This document shows positions 37,159 to 46,044 of a stretch of DNA of 64,000 nucleotides, one piece after another. The stretch's first letter is position 1. Each line of letters opens with the position of its first letter. The notes under the pieces are model-generated. The model had not been told where the DNA came from, searched no databases, and was given only the letters and a program-made list of their open reading frames with translations. A program made the translations under genes and the position numbers. This DNA is from Pseudomonadota bacterium (GTDB taxonomy: Bacteria > Pseudomonadota > Alphaproteobacteria > Acetobacterales > Acetobacteraceae): contig JAKAWQ010000003.1 of NCBI GenBank assembly GCA_021816925.1, positions 1 to 64,000 on the forward strand, written 5' to 3'.

Positions 37159-38442
37159 ATGACCATCCCCGATTCGCCTTCGGCCGCTGCCGTCCTGCCC
37201 TGGCTGCTGCTGCTTGGGTTGAGCTTCTTTCTCGGCCTTGCCTTCGAGGAGTTCCACGCCCGCGCGAATGCCAAGCGCCCGGGCGGGGTCAGGAGTTTTC
37301 CTCTGCTCGCGCTCGCCGGGGGGCTCCTTTACCGGCTCGATCCTTCCCCGCCGCTCCTGCTCGCGGCCGGGCTCGTTTCGCTCTCCGCCTGGCTCGCGCT
37401 CTACTACGCGCGGCACATGACCGAGACCGACGCCGAGGGTTTTCCCAATGTCGGGCTGATGGTTCCCGTCTGCAACCTGCTCGCCCTGCTGCTCGGCCCG
37501 GTGGCGCTCGCCGAGCCGCCGTGGGTGGCGGTCGGGACCACCGTCGCCGCGATCCTGCTGCTCACCGCGCGCCAGGAGCTGCACGAGCTTGCCCGCCGCA
37601 TCGAGCTGCACGAGATCGTCAATGCGGGCCGCTTCCTGCTCCTCACCGGCTTCGTGCTGCCGCTCCTGCCCAACCGGCCGATTACCACGCTCACCACCAT
37701 CACGCCCTATCAGGTGTGGCTCGCGCTGGTTGCCGTCAGCACCGTTTCGTACGCGAGCTATCTGCTCCGGCGCTATTTCGTGCCGTCCGGAGCCGGGCTG
37801 CTGACTGCGGTGCTCGGCGGCATCTATTCCTCCACCGTCACCACCGTCGTGCTCGCGCGGCGCGCGCGCACCGATCCCTCCTCGCTGCACGAGACGCAAA
37901 TCGGCATCGTGCTCGCCAACGCGGTGATGTATCTCCGCCTGCTGATCGTGATTGCCGTCTTCAACCGCCCGCTCGCCGCCGCGCTCGCGCCGCGGATGAT
38001 CGCTCTCGCCCTGTTCGGGATGGTCCTTGCGGGCGCATGGTATTGGCTCGCCGACCGTTTCCATCCGGGCACGTCGCCGATCGCTCCGGCGACGAATCCG
38101 CTCGGGCTTGGCACTGCCGCGACGTTCGCCACGCTCTTCGTCGCGGTCTCGATCATTGCCTCCTGGGTGATGCGCCGGTACGGGGCCGGCGGCATCTATT
38201 CCATGGCCGCGGTGATCGGCGTCACCGACATCAATCCCTTCGTCCTGAGCCTTGCCCAGCACGGTGCCGGCATGATCCCGGATGCGGTCCGCGTGGTTGC
38301 GGTGCTGATCGCGACATCCTCGAACAATTTCTTCCAGGCGATCTATGCAGCAGCCTATTCGGGCGGCCGCGCCGGCATCGCGCCGGTTGCGGGCCTTCTT
38401 TTGCTCGGCGCTGCCGGCGTCGCCGCCGCGCTCCTGCTTTGA
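37159..38442 (+). CDS. MgtC/SapB and DUF4010 domain membrane protein
   Basis: A 427-residue inner-membrane protein. The N-terminal part has the MgtC/SapB features (FFLGLAFEEFHARAN, PLLALAGGLL). The C-terminal half is the DUF4010 helical domain (GGIYSSTVTTVVLARRAR and GVTDINPFVLSLAQ). About 11 hydrophobic segments. Such fusions are widespread; transport or sensing of an ion is assumed but not shown. The ATG at 37159 is used. Confidence 0.85.
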   Translation: MTIPDSPSAAAVLPWLLLLGLSFFLGLAFEEFHARANAKRPGGVRSFPLLALAGGLLYRLDPSPPLLLAAGLVSLSAWLALYYARHMTETDAEGFPNVGLMVPVCNLLALLLGPVALAEPPWVAVGTTVAAILLLTARQELHELARRIELHEIVNAGRFLLLTGFVLPLLPNRPITTLTTITPYQVWLALVAVSTVSYASYLLRRYFVPSGAGLLTAVLGGIYSSTVTTVVLARRARTDPSSLHETQIGIVLANAVMYLRLLIVIAVFNRPLAAALAPRMIALALFGMVLAGAWYWLADRFHPGTSPIAPATNPLGLGTAATFATLFVAVSIIASWVMRRYGAGGIYSMAAVIGVTDINPFVLSLAQHGAGMIPDAVRVVAVLIATSSNNFFQAIYAAAYSGGRAGIAPVAGLLLLGAAGVAAALLL

Positions 38443-38512
38443 GCGTCTTCTGGGTTGAGCCCCCGCCCGCCCGCCGATATCGTCTGAACCCGAGCAGAGA
38501 AAGGACCGGCTC

Positions 38513-39940
38513 ATGCAGAACACCGAAGAGATCTGGCGCCTCGTGGATGCGAAGAAGGACGCATTCGAGGCGCTGAGCGATCGCGTCTGGGGCATGCCGG
38601 AAATCGCCTACACGGAGCACCGCTCGGTTGCCGAGCACATCGCGATGCTGGAGGCGGAGGGCTTCCGCATCACGCGCAATCTTGCCGGCATTCCGACCGC
38701 GGTTGTGGGCGAAGCGGGCAAGGGCGGGCCGGTGATTGCGATTCTCGGTGAATTCGACGCGCTTCCGGGCTTAAGCCAGCAGGCGGGCGTTGCCGAGCAC
38801 CGCCCGGTCGAGCCGAACGGCAACGGGCACGGCTGCGGGCACAATCTGCTCGGTTCCGCCTCGCTGCTCGCCGCAACCGCGGTCAAGGATTATCTCGAGA
38901 AGAACGGCATCAAGGGCCGCGTGCGCTATTACGGCTGCCCGGCCGAGGAGGGCGGGGCCGCGAAGGGCTTCATGGTTCGCGCCGGCGTTTTCGAGGATGT
39001 CGATGTCGCGATCTCCTGGCACCCTTCGGCCTTCTCCTCCGTCAACGACGCGCTCTCGCTCGCGAACACGCGGATCGACTTCAGCTTCTCCGGGCGTGCC
39101 GCGCACGCCGCTGCTTCGCCGCATCTCGGGCGGAGTGCGCTCGATGCGGTGGAACTGATGAATGTCGGCGTCAATTACATGCGCGAGCACATGCCGAGCG
39201 ATGCGCGCGTGCATTACGCCCTTCTCGATGCGGGCGGCATCGCGCCGAACGTGGTGCAGGCGCACGCCAAGGTGCGCTACCTGATCCGCGCGCGCAACCT
39301 TCCGGAATTGCAGCGGCTGATTGCGCGCGTGCGCAAGATCGCCGACGGCGCGGCGTTGATGACAGAGACGACCGTGACCAACAAAGTGGTGAGCGCGGTT
39401 TCCGATCTCCTCGGCAACGTGCCGCTCGAACGGGCTATGTTCGACAATCTCCGCCGGCTCGGCCCGCCGCCTTTCGACGAAGAGGACTGCGCGTTCGCCC
39501 GGAAAATCCAGGCGACGCTGACGGAAGAGGATATCGAGGCCGCGTGGCGGCGGGTCGGCCTGCCCGCGAAGCCCGGCACGGTGCTCTGCGATGAGGTGGT
39601 ACCGCTCGAGGCCAAGGGGGCCGCGATGGTGGGTTCGACGGACGTGGGGGACGTGAGCTGGGCGGTGCCGACCGTGCAGGCGCGCGGCGCCACCTATGCG
39701 ATCGGCACGCCCGGCCATTCCTGGCAGCTCACCGCGCAGGGCAAGACGCGGGCGGCGCACAAGGGCCTCGCGCACGTCGCGAAGGTGATGGCCGGCACTG
39801 CGATCGACGTCATCCGCGACGAGACGCTGCTTGCCCGTGCCAAGGCCGACCACGCGGCGCGCATCGGCGCGCATCCTTATGTGTGCCCGATCCCCGAGGA
39901 CGTCTCCCCGCCGATCACGATGTCCGCGGCGGCGGAATAG
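38513..39940 (+). CDS. M20-family amidohydrolase (AbgB-like)
   Basis: A 475-residue zinc peptidase/amidohydrolase. Metal-binding motifs HGCGHNLLG and PAEEGGAAKG, the GRAAHAAASPHLGRSALDA dimerisation segment and a late GTPGHSWQ are present. Overall it fits the p-aminobenzoyl-glutamate hydrolase B / IAA-amino-acid hydrolase group. No AbgA partner or AbgT transporter is nearby, so the substrate is unknown. The ATG follows AGAAAGGA. Confidence 0.88.
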   Translation: MQNTEEIWRLVDAKKDAFEALSDRVWGMPEIAYTEHRSVAEHIAMLEAEGFRITRNLAGIPTAVVGEAGKGGPVIAILGEFDALPGLSQQAGVAEHRPVEPNGNGHGCGHNLLGSASLLAATAVKDYLEKNGIKGRVRYYGCPAEEGGAAKGFMVRAGVFEDVDVAISWHPSAFSSVNDALSLANTRIDFSFSGRAAHAAASPHLGRSALDAVELMNVGVNYMREHMPSDARVHYALLDAGGIAPNVVQAHAKVRYLIRARNLPELQRLIARVRKIADGAALMTETTVTNKVVSAVSDLLGNVPLERAMFDNLRRLGPPPFDEEDCAFARKIQATLTEEDIEAAWRRVGLPAKPGTVLCDEVVPLEAKGAAMVGSTDVGDVSWAVPTVQARGATYAIGTPGHSWQLTAQGKTRAAHKGLAHVAKVMAGTAIDVIRDETLLARAKADHAARIGAHPYVCPIPEDVSPPITMSAAAE

Positions 39941-39959
39941 CCGCCCGCGGCACGCCGCT

Positions 39960-40340
39960 TTGCCGCGCTGTTCGCCGGCTGATCGGGACTTTGGCCTGCC
40001 TCGCGGCGGCCCCCGCCGCAGTGGCCGCGCTCCCGACCGTGCCCGGAACATGCGCGTGGACCTTCATCTCATTCGTGGGCCAGAGGCTCTCCAATGGCCC
40101 GAACGGGCCGCCGATCGCAGGCTCCGGCTCCACCGTCGGCGCATATCAGGTCTGGCTCGTACGGTGAAGTCGCCGCAGTCAATCAGGCCCGGGTGAACGA
40201 ACCCATCCTGATCTGCCTGGTGCCCATCCCCGCTCGCTTCCCCCGCCGACGTGCGCGGCCGTGCGTTTGCCACGGTTGATCTCGGAACGCTGCTCCTCCG
40301 GGGCCTGCCGGACGCGGAACATATCTGCGGCGCGGCCTGA
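39960..40340 (+). pseudogene. Frameshifted small secreted protein
   Basis: Three reading frames in succession give parts of one small exported protein: a signal-peptide-like stretch (RLIGTLACLAAAPAAVAA) and CAWTFISFVGQRLSN up to 40167; then VNQARVNEPILICLVPIP; then DVRGRAFATVDLGTLLLRG and LPDAEHICGAA with a stop at 40338. From memory this resembles small Cys-containing secreted proteins ending in HxCGGA. Two frame changes and the loss of a clear start codon make it a pseudogene. Confidence 0.65.
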
Positions 40341-40727
40341 GCGCCGTCACCCTGCCACAGGCTCTTGCGCGAAACGCACTCTCCTTTTGCCGCAGGCGCC
40401 GCAGAAGTAGTCGTGCCAATGATCAACAAAAGACAATACACAACCCGGAGGCTTCTGTGAGGTCGCGCGCGAGTGAAGCAGCGAGGTCCTGCGGGTGCGA
40501 CCCCATTGAAGCCGGATTGAATGAACCGGCGGAGTGCCGGTGGAGCAATGGCGATTGTAGCCGGGGCGCTCGGCGCAATATGGAATCCGGAAGCCACCCG
40601 GCAACGGTTTTTCGAATCCTCGTCACGCCCTCGAGGCTGGAACCGGGTGGGGTCGCCGAAGGAGTTTCGCTCCCCCGGCCCATTCGATCTTGCGCGTCTT
40701 GCGATTCCGGCAGCAAGTCCGCATCGC
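40341..40727. other. Non-coding stretch between the relic and the Tad genes
   Basis: I see no gene here. Local GC is lower than around it (for example GATCAACAAAAGACAATACA near 40420), which may mark foreign or decayed DNA. Short open frames on both strands have no start signals or recognisable motifs. Confidence 0.35.
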
Positions 40728-42083
40728 CTATTGCAGCATTGAAATCTGGGCCCCAGCGCCTGAAGCCCCGATGGGCTGCGGATCGCCGGTATCCAGCGTG
40801 GCATTGCCAGTCACGCTGACCGTCTGAGCGACGATGTTGATGCCGACACCGGACTGCGTCTGGACGGTCGTCGGGCCCGCGGTTGAGTTTCCGATCATCT
40901 GGAAAGAGGTCGAGGGAAAATACAGCGTTCCCGACATCGCGAGATCGGTGTTGCCTGTGATCGTGTTGCCCGCAGTGGCCGCGGGGTCCTGATAGACGAG
41001 GACGCCGGCATAGGGGCCAGAGGTTGGCGCCGACATCAAGACGTTGCTGGAGGTGTTGCCGGACCAGTTGATGCCGCCGGGCGTCGAGCCGCCGAGGTAG
41101 AAAGTGACGCCGTCGGCCGACACGATCGTGGTGTTGCCGTTGATCGTGAAGGTGCCGTTGGTAATGATGTAGGTCCCCGGCTGGAAGGTAACCTGCGAAT
41201 TGGCGCTGATGGTCAGGCCGCCGCAATAGGTACCGGGGGTCAGATCAATGTAGCCGGGCCCGAAGCTGTTCTGGCTGGCGCAAGGTCCCGCCGCGGGTGG
41301 CGTCAAGTTAGACAGCGGATTTGCGATCGGCGGCTGATTTGTCTGCTCGTCAGCTGTCATGCTGGCCGAGCAACCGACGCTGACGCCTCCCACGGTTCCG
41401 AAGCCCAGCGCATCAACGTTCGCCGAGCCGCACACATAGCCCGAGCTCGTGCCCGCTGCGTCCGAGAACAGCGAGCAATCCGGGCTATTCACAACGGCAC
41501 TGCCGGTGATGCTAATGCCTTGCGTATTGGCGGAAGTGAGCGCCAGGACGCAGGCATCACTCACCAGCGCTCCCGCCGTCGCCGTAGCGGTAATCTTGAC
41601 GGCGTTAATGCCGAACAATCGGGAGAAATACGGTTGGCCGGCGGACGTCAGGGTCACCGTTATACCCGTGGGCTGCGACGCTCCTGAAGGATAGGCGGCA
41701 ATCGCGACGGGGCTGTTGGGGCTCAGCGTGCCGATCAGATAGCTATCGGTTGCTGATTGAGCCTCCGCCAATGCCACGGGCTGGAGATCGGAGAGCGTGG
41801 TATCGCCCGCGAAATAGGCACGAGCAGCTGCCATTGCCGCGGCATCGGCGGCGATCTGCAGCCGCGAGCGCTCGCGATACCAGACACCGACATCGATCGC
41901 GATCCCGGCGAAGCCCACGAGTATGGGGATAAGGATGGCGGTCAGGATGGCCACGGAACCCTTGCGGGCGCGCCAAAGTCCTCGCGCCGCGGCCCGCTCC
42001 GACGCGTGCGCCGTTGGCGGGCGCACCCCCGCCCGGCCTGCCGCCGGCGTCGGACTGGCACGGAGTTCAATGAAGAATGACAC
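40728..42083 (-). CDS. TadG-like pilus assembly protein
   Basis: An N-terminal transmembrane segment (GSVAILTAILIPILVGFAGI) follows a short basic part and is followed by DVGVWYRERSRLQIAADAAA, as in TadG/Flp-related proteins. The rest is a long Ser/Thr/Gly-rich beta-helix-like domain with FQPGTYIITNGTFTINGN. The start is uncertain: GTG at 42083 overlaps the tadE stop; GTG at 42026 is an alternative. Length about 430-450 residues. Confidence 0.8.
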   Translation of the reverse strand: MSFFIELRASPTPAAGRAGVRPPTAHASERAAARGLWRARKGSVAILTAILIPILVGFAGIAIDVGVWYRERSRLQIAADAAAMAAARAYFAGDTTLSDLQPVALAEAQSATDSYLIGTLSPNSPVAIAAYPSGASQPTGITVTLTSAGQPYFSRLFGINAVKITATATAGALVSDACVLALTSANTQGISITGSAVVNSPDCSLFSDAAGTSSGYVCGSANVDALGFGTVGGVSVGCSASMTADEQTNQPPIANPLSNLTPPAAGPCASQNSFGPGYIDLTPGTYCGGLTISANSQVTFQPGTYIITNGTFTINGNTTIVSADGVTFYLGGSTPGGINWSGNTSSNVLMSAPTSGPYAGVLVYQDPAATAGNTITGNTDLAMSGTLYFPSTSFQMIGNSTAGPTTVQTQSGVGINIVAQTVSVTGNATLDTGDPQPIGASGAGAQISMLQ

Positions 42084-42483
42084 CGGAAACACTCTTGGCA
42101 ATGGTCGCGGTGGGGAAGTCGGACGCAAACACCACCGGCGACCACGAAAGATTGGCGGAGATGGTCAGCGTCGTTCCCGGCGAATCGCTGCCCGCCGGGC
42201 TGCAGGCGACAGCGATGGCCGGGAGGGACCCGGTGACCAGCGGGCCGGCTGCGGCATTGAAGGGCGCCTGAAGTGCCGAGGCGCCCTGGCTACCGCACGC
42301 GGTCGTTCCGTTGACCACGCCGTAGCGTAGTGCCGCCTCCAGGCCGCGGGCAAGAGCCAGTTGATTCGCGCCGAAAAGCGAAAACTCGATGATTGCGAAG
42401 ATGGTCAGCAGGAAGACAGTGGCGATTGACGCGAATTCGACAGCAGCGACAGCGCGATCATCGGCGAGGAGAGCGCGCATCAT
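42067..42483 (-). CDS. TadE-family pseudopilin-like protein
   Basis: A 138-residue protein with the TadE signature: a basic N-terminus, then AVAAVEFASIATVFLLTIFA (with the conserved Glu) as the transmembrane helix, then a periplasmic domain with two Cys. It starts one base after the previous gene and overlaps the TadG-like gene. Confidence 0.82.
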   Translation of the reverse strand: MMRALLADDRAVAAVEFASIATVFLLTIFAIIEFSLFGANQLALARGLEAALRYGVVNGTTACGSQGASALQAPFNAAAGPLVTGSLPAIAVACSPAGSDSPGTTLTISANLSWSPVVFASDFPTATIAKSVSGVILH

Positions 42484-42484
42484 G

Positions 42485-42991
42485 CTATTGCACTCGCACG
42501 GTCGCGTTGTCGGACAGCGCGAACGTGCTCCCGAGGCCAGGCGCGCTCACCGGCAACGGGACGGTTGTGGCAAGCGACAAGGTCGCGTAGGTGGCCAGAA
42601 CCTCTCCGCTGCCGCAATCGGCGCCGGCCTCGGCATCGGTTCCGCTGGCGCGCGTGCCGGCGGGCGAAACCGCAATGCAGTAATACGAAAGCGTCGGCCC
42701 GCTAATGGCCATGGAGGGCGACGTGCTGCCATAGGCGCTGGTGGCTGCCTGGGAAATGCCGGCGGTGTTGGTGGCATTGGCGCCGCTCGCATCGGCATAC
42801 TCGATGGCAGCATTGAGTGCTTCGTCCAATCTGGCTTGGACGGAAAGCACCGTGGTGTAGTCCCAGAGACCGAGAAGCAGGGGCAGCAGGATCAGCGAGA
42901 TGACCAGCGCCGCCTCGACGCTGATGGAGCCGCAATTCTGGCTTAACAGCCGGGACATAACGCTGTCTCTAAGCTCGATCTTTGGTCTCAT
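42485..42991 (-). CDS. TadE-like protein
   Basis: A 168-residue protein with the helix CGSISVEAALVISLILLPLL, the TadE/TadF-type pattern, and a secreted domain. ATG at 42991; ATG at 42958 (MSRLLSQNCGS) is an alternative. First gene of a three-gene cluster. A possible promoter TTCACT-N18-TATATC lies in the 60 bases upstream. The pilus motor and platform genes (tadA, tadB, tadC, cpaC) are not in the window. Confidence 0.78.
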   Translation of the reverse strand: MRPKIELRDSVMSRLLSQNCGSISVEAALVISLILLPLLLGLWDYTTVLSVQARLDEALNAAIEYADASGANATNTAGISQAATSAYGSTSPSMAISGPTLSYYCIAVSPAGTRASGTDAEAGADCGSGEVLATYATLSLATTVPLPVSAPGLGSTFALSDNATVRVQ

Positions 42992-43127
42992 GGCATGAGC
43001 TCGTCCCAGAGGTTGATATAGAGCGGGGGTTAACGGTTAGTGAACGCGCCGCATGCCGAGACGGCCCCTTCCATGACCATAACACGTTGGAGTAATTGGG
43101 AATCTGTCTTGGGCGCTGCCTTACGCG

Positions 43128-43270
43128 CTCGCGACGCCTGCACTCAGCGCTCGGCTACTGGAGCCCGGCGCAGTTCGAGGAACAACACGCCCGCACCCCG
43201 GTCAAAGCAGCCGCCTGACCCTGTCCGGCCCCGGGGGCCCACTCCACTTTTTGGGGTCACGGTTGAATGC
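43128..43270 (+). mobile_element. 3' remnant of an IS3-family element
   Basis: Bases 43128-43216 encode [20 protein letters not shown] and a KAAA end before TGA, matching the C-terminal end of IS3-family transposase OrfB. About 50 bases of terminal-type sequence (CCACTTTTTGGGGTCACGG) follow. The rest of the transposase is missing. The piece lies between the Tad genes and an orphan methyltransferase. Confidence 0.75.
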
Positions 43271-43314
43271 GAATTGACAAGCCCGGGAAGCGCGCAGCCG
43301 CCTCACGGCGATGT

Positions 43315-44181
43315 TCACCGATGTCCCCCGTAGGGGAGGGACGGATCGTAAACAGGTCTGTGCATCGGCCGAGTCCTGAGCGTTCCGGCGCGAAGCTGAT
43401 GGACTCGGTCCCAGGCGATATCCACGTATTCCTGCACCACGTCGCAACCGTAGCCGACGCGATCGTGCCTGAGCGCGGCGACGATGCTCGAGCCGACGCC
43501 CATGTAGGGGTCGAACACAGAGTCCCCAGGCTCCGTCAGCGAGAGAACGAGACGCTCGACCAGCTCGACCGGGAACTGGCAGGGATGCGATGTCTTCTCC
43601 ACATGGTTGTTCTTGACGTTCGGAAAGACCCAGACATCGCCCGGGTTCTTCCCGAGTGGGTTGCACGAGAGCTGCCCGGCTTTCGGCCCCTTGAAATACT
43701 TCTTCCCCGGATACTTGGACGGGACACGGATGGGATCGAGATTGAAGACGTGGTCGTCCGTCTTCGTGAACCAGAGAATGGTCTCGTAACGGCCAGAAAG
43801 GCGATTGGTGCAGTGCAAACCATGCTCGAAATGCCAGACGATGCGGTTCCGCAAGTGCAAGCCGTGTTCCTGGAAGATCGGATAGAGGACCATGTCCAGC
43901 GGGAAAATCTCGCCTGCCTCGACGTGATTGCCGACCTGCCAGCAGAGCGAGCCTCGCGGGCTCAAAAGCCGGACGCACTCGGAAATGACCTGGGCCTGCT
44001 GCTCCACGTAGTGCCGGAGCCGTCGCCGGCGCTCATAGGACTTGCCGATGTTGTAAGGGGGTGAGGTGACGACAAGCTGCATGCACCCGCTCGCAAGAGG
44101 GCGCATGAACGCAAGGTTGTCCTGGCAGGCGATGTGGGCCTGCCGGTCGGTTTGCAACGTCAAGAGCGTCGCCTGGCGCAT
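43315..44181 (-). CDS. Site-specific DNA methyltransferase, orphan
   Basis: A 288-residue S-adenosylmethionine-dependent DNA methyltransferase. The catalytic motif TSPPY (residues 39-43) comes before the cofactor motif VFDPYMGVGSS (about 230), the beta-class order for N4-cytosine or N6-adenine enzymes. HPCQFPVELVERLV is typical. No restriction endonuclease gene flanks it. An IS3 remnant is just downstream, which suggests horizontal arrival or loss of a partner. Target sequence unknown. Confidence 0.88.
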   Translation of the reverse strand: MRQATLLTLQTDRQAHIACQDNLAFMRPLASGCMQLVVTSPPYNIGKSYERRRRLRHYVEQQAQVISECVRLLSPRGSLCWQVGNHVEAGEIFPLDMVLYPIFQEHGLHLRNRIVWHFEHGLHCTNRLSGRYETILWFTKTDDHVFNLDPIRVPSKYPGKKYFKGPKAGQLSCNPLGKNPGDVWVFPNVKNNHVEKTSHPCQFPVELVERLVLSLTEPGDSVFDPYMGVGSSIVAALRHDRVGYGCDVVQEYVDIAWDRVHQLRAGTLRTRPMHRPVYDPSLPYGGHR

Positions 44182-44389
44182 GACACTCCGGGGCCCCGAG
44201 ACGGTAAGCGAGCAATGCTAGAATCTCCCGGCGATTCGGGGCGAGGCCCGGCTTCGCCGGCCCCCACAGGGCGAACATCACGGCCAACGACCTGTCCGAC
44301 GCCGTCCCCGCGCCCGTGCCGACGCACCGTCCGTTCGACCGGGGCCTCGCAAACGGCTATTCTAAAATTCGCTGCCTGGGGAGGAGTTC

Positions 44390-44875
44390 ATGCGCCGCAC
44401 GCCCGCTTCCACCCTTGCCCTGATCGCGATGGGGCTGCTTGCGCCCGGGCTTTCCATCCGGCCCGCCGCCGGCCAGACCGCGCCGCTGCCGATTCCGCCT
44501 AGCCCGCCCGCTGCCGCGTCGTGGCCGCACATGCTCACCCGGAGCGGCGCCACGCTCACCTTCTATCAGCCGCAGGCCGTTTCCTGGCCGGACCGGAAGA
44601 CCCTGACGGCCGGCGCGGCCGCCGACAACACTCCGCCCGTGATCTTCACCGCAAGCCGCCGTACGAGCCTCGTCGTCTTCGATGGCGCCGCTGCGCTCTC
44701 CGCGCGCGGCGGCCGATTGCAAGGAAGCGGCAGTTCCGCTCTCGGGGCGGGCGCGCCGCGGAGCGCGCGACCGGGCACCCTCGGCGGGGCGAACTACCAG
44801 CAGCTTCAGCGAGACCGGCTCGGCCGCGAGGCAGGGGGCGGCGGCTTCTCGGGCGGCGGCCGTTTCCGCCGGTAG
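44390..44875 (+). pseudogene. Shrunken secreted protein, probable internal-deletion relic
   Basis: A 161-residue open frame with a signal peptide (LALIAMGLLAPGLS...AAGQ), then SGATLTFYQPQAVSWPDRKT, then PPVIFTASRRTSLVVFDGAA, and a Gly-rich end GGGGFSGGGRFRR. From memory these are pieces of much longer carbohydrate-binding family V/XII-like proteins (several hundred residues). The pieces are joined in frame with the middle missing. It could still be expressed, but a normal function is unlikely. Confidence 0.5.
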
Positions 44876-44890
44876 CAGGGAAGATTGCCG

Positions 44891-45217
44891 GTGATCATCC
44901 GCGAATGGCACGGCCGCGCAGATCCGGCGAACGCCCATGCCTACCCCGCCCACTTCCGCGCCGTCGTCTTGCCGGAATTGAGGCATGTCCCGGGTTTCCT
45001 CGGCGCTCATCTCGCGCGCCGCCAGATCGACGAGCGGATCGAGTTCCTGTTGCTCACGCGCTGGCGAACGCTCGATTCGATCCGAGCCTTCGCCGGGGAC
45101 AACATCGCGAAAGCCGTTGTCGAACCGGGTGCGGTTGCAGCGCTCGAGGATTTCGACGCGACCGTCCAGCACTACGAGATTCTCGAGGAAGCGGACTCGC
45201 CGGCTGAACAGGGATAA
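44891..45217 (+). CDS. Antibiotic-biosynthesis-monooxygenase-fold protein
   Basis: A 108-residue ABM / dimeric alpha-beta barrel protein: IIREWHGRADPANAHAY at the start, HVPGFLGAHLARRQ in the middle. Such proteins act as small monooxygenases or have unknown roles. GTG at 44891 with AGGGAAG nine bases upstream is preferred to TTG at 44885. Followed by pdxJ. Confidence 0.7.
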   Translation: MIIREWHGRADPANAHAYPAHFRAVVLPELRHVPGFLGAHLARRQIDERIEFLLLTRWRTLDSIRAFAGDNIAKAVVEPGAVAALEDFDATVQHYEILEEADSPAEQG

Positions 45218-45257
45218 TCCCCGCATCCCACTCGTCGCCTTGCAGGAGATCGCCGGA

Positions 45258-46028
45258 ATGCCGCCCTCTGCCCCGCGCCTTAGCGTCAACCTGAACAAGG
45301 TCGCCCTGCTGCGGAACTCCCGACGAACCGGCGTTCCGGACGTGCTGCGCTTCGCCGCCCTGGCGAGGCGGGCCGGGGCGGACGGCATCACCGTGCATCC
45401 GCGCCCCGACGAGCGGCACATCCGGCGCGAGGACGTGTTCGGCCTGGCGAAGCTGATGCAGCCGTGGCGGCCCGGCTTCGAACTCAACATCGAAGGCTAT
45501 CCGGATCAACGCCTGCTCGAGATCGTCACGGAGGTGCGGCCGGAGCAGTGCACGCTGGTGCCTGACCCCCCGGGCGCGTTCACCTCGGAGGAGGGATGGA
45601 AGCTCGGCGGCGAAGACCTGCCGCTCGTTGTCGCCGCGATCGGCGCGCTGAAGCGGTGCGGCTGCCGCGTTATCCTGTTCATCGATCCGGATCCGGCGGT
45701 GGTGCAGCGGGTTCCGGCTGCCCGCGCCGACGGCGTCGAGATCTACACCGGCTCCTACGCGGCCGCCGCGCGCGCGGGCCAACCTGCCGCCATGCTGGAG
45801 CGGTGTGCGGCCACGGCGCGTGCCGCCGCCGCGCAAGGGCTTGCGGTGAATATCGGGCATGACCTCAATCTCGAGAACCTGCCGCCCTTGATGGCGCGGC
45901 TGCCCATGGTCGCGGAGGCGTCGATCGGCCACGAGCTGACGGCAGACGCGCTGATCCTGGGATTTGCCCAGGCCATCGCGGCCTACAAGGCGGCGCTGAG
46001 CGGCAAAGCGCCGGTTTCCCGCCCGTGA
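45258..46028 (+). CDS. pdxJ: Pyridoxine 5'-phosphate synthase
   Basis: Condenses 1-deoxyxylulose 5-phosphate with 3-amino-2-oxopropyl phosphate to pyridoxine 5'-phosphate. The 256-residue product has LSVNLNKVALLRNSR, GITVHPRPDERHIR, LNIEGYPD, CTLVPDPPGAFTSEEGW and VNIGHDLNLENL, the conserved active-site segments. ATG at 45258 has AGGAGA about ten bases upstream. It converges on folE. Confidence 0.96.
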   Translation: MPPSAPRLSVNLNKVALLRNSRRTGVPDVLRFAALARRAGADGITVHPRPDERHIRREDVFGLAKLMQPWRPGFELNIEGYPDQRLLEIVTEVRPEQCTLVPDPPGAFTSEEGWKLGGEDLPLVVAAIGALKRCGCRVILFIDPDPAVVQRVPAARADGVEIYTGSYAAAARAGQPAAMLERCAATARAAAAQGLAVNIGHDLNLENLPPLMARLPMVAEASIGHELTADALILGFAQAIAAYKAALSGKAPVSRP

Positions 46029-46044
46029 TCGGCCCCGGAGGGCA

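Noticed and set aside
40347-40604. Minus-strand 85-codon frame with CGACGKRR
   Set aside because: Looks zinc-finger-like (two Cys) but has no other motif and no start signal, and lies in decayed DNA.
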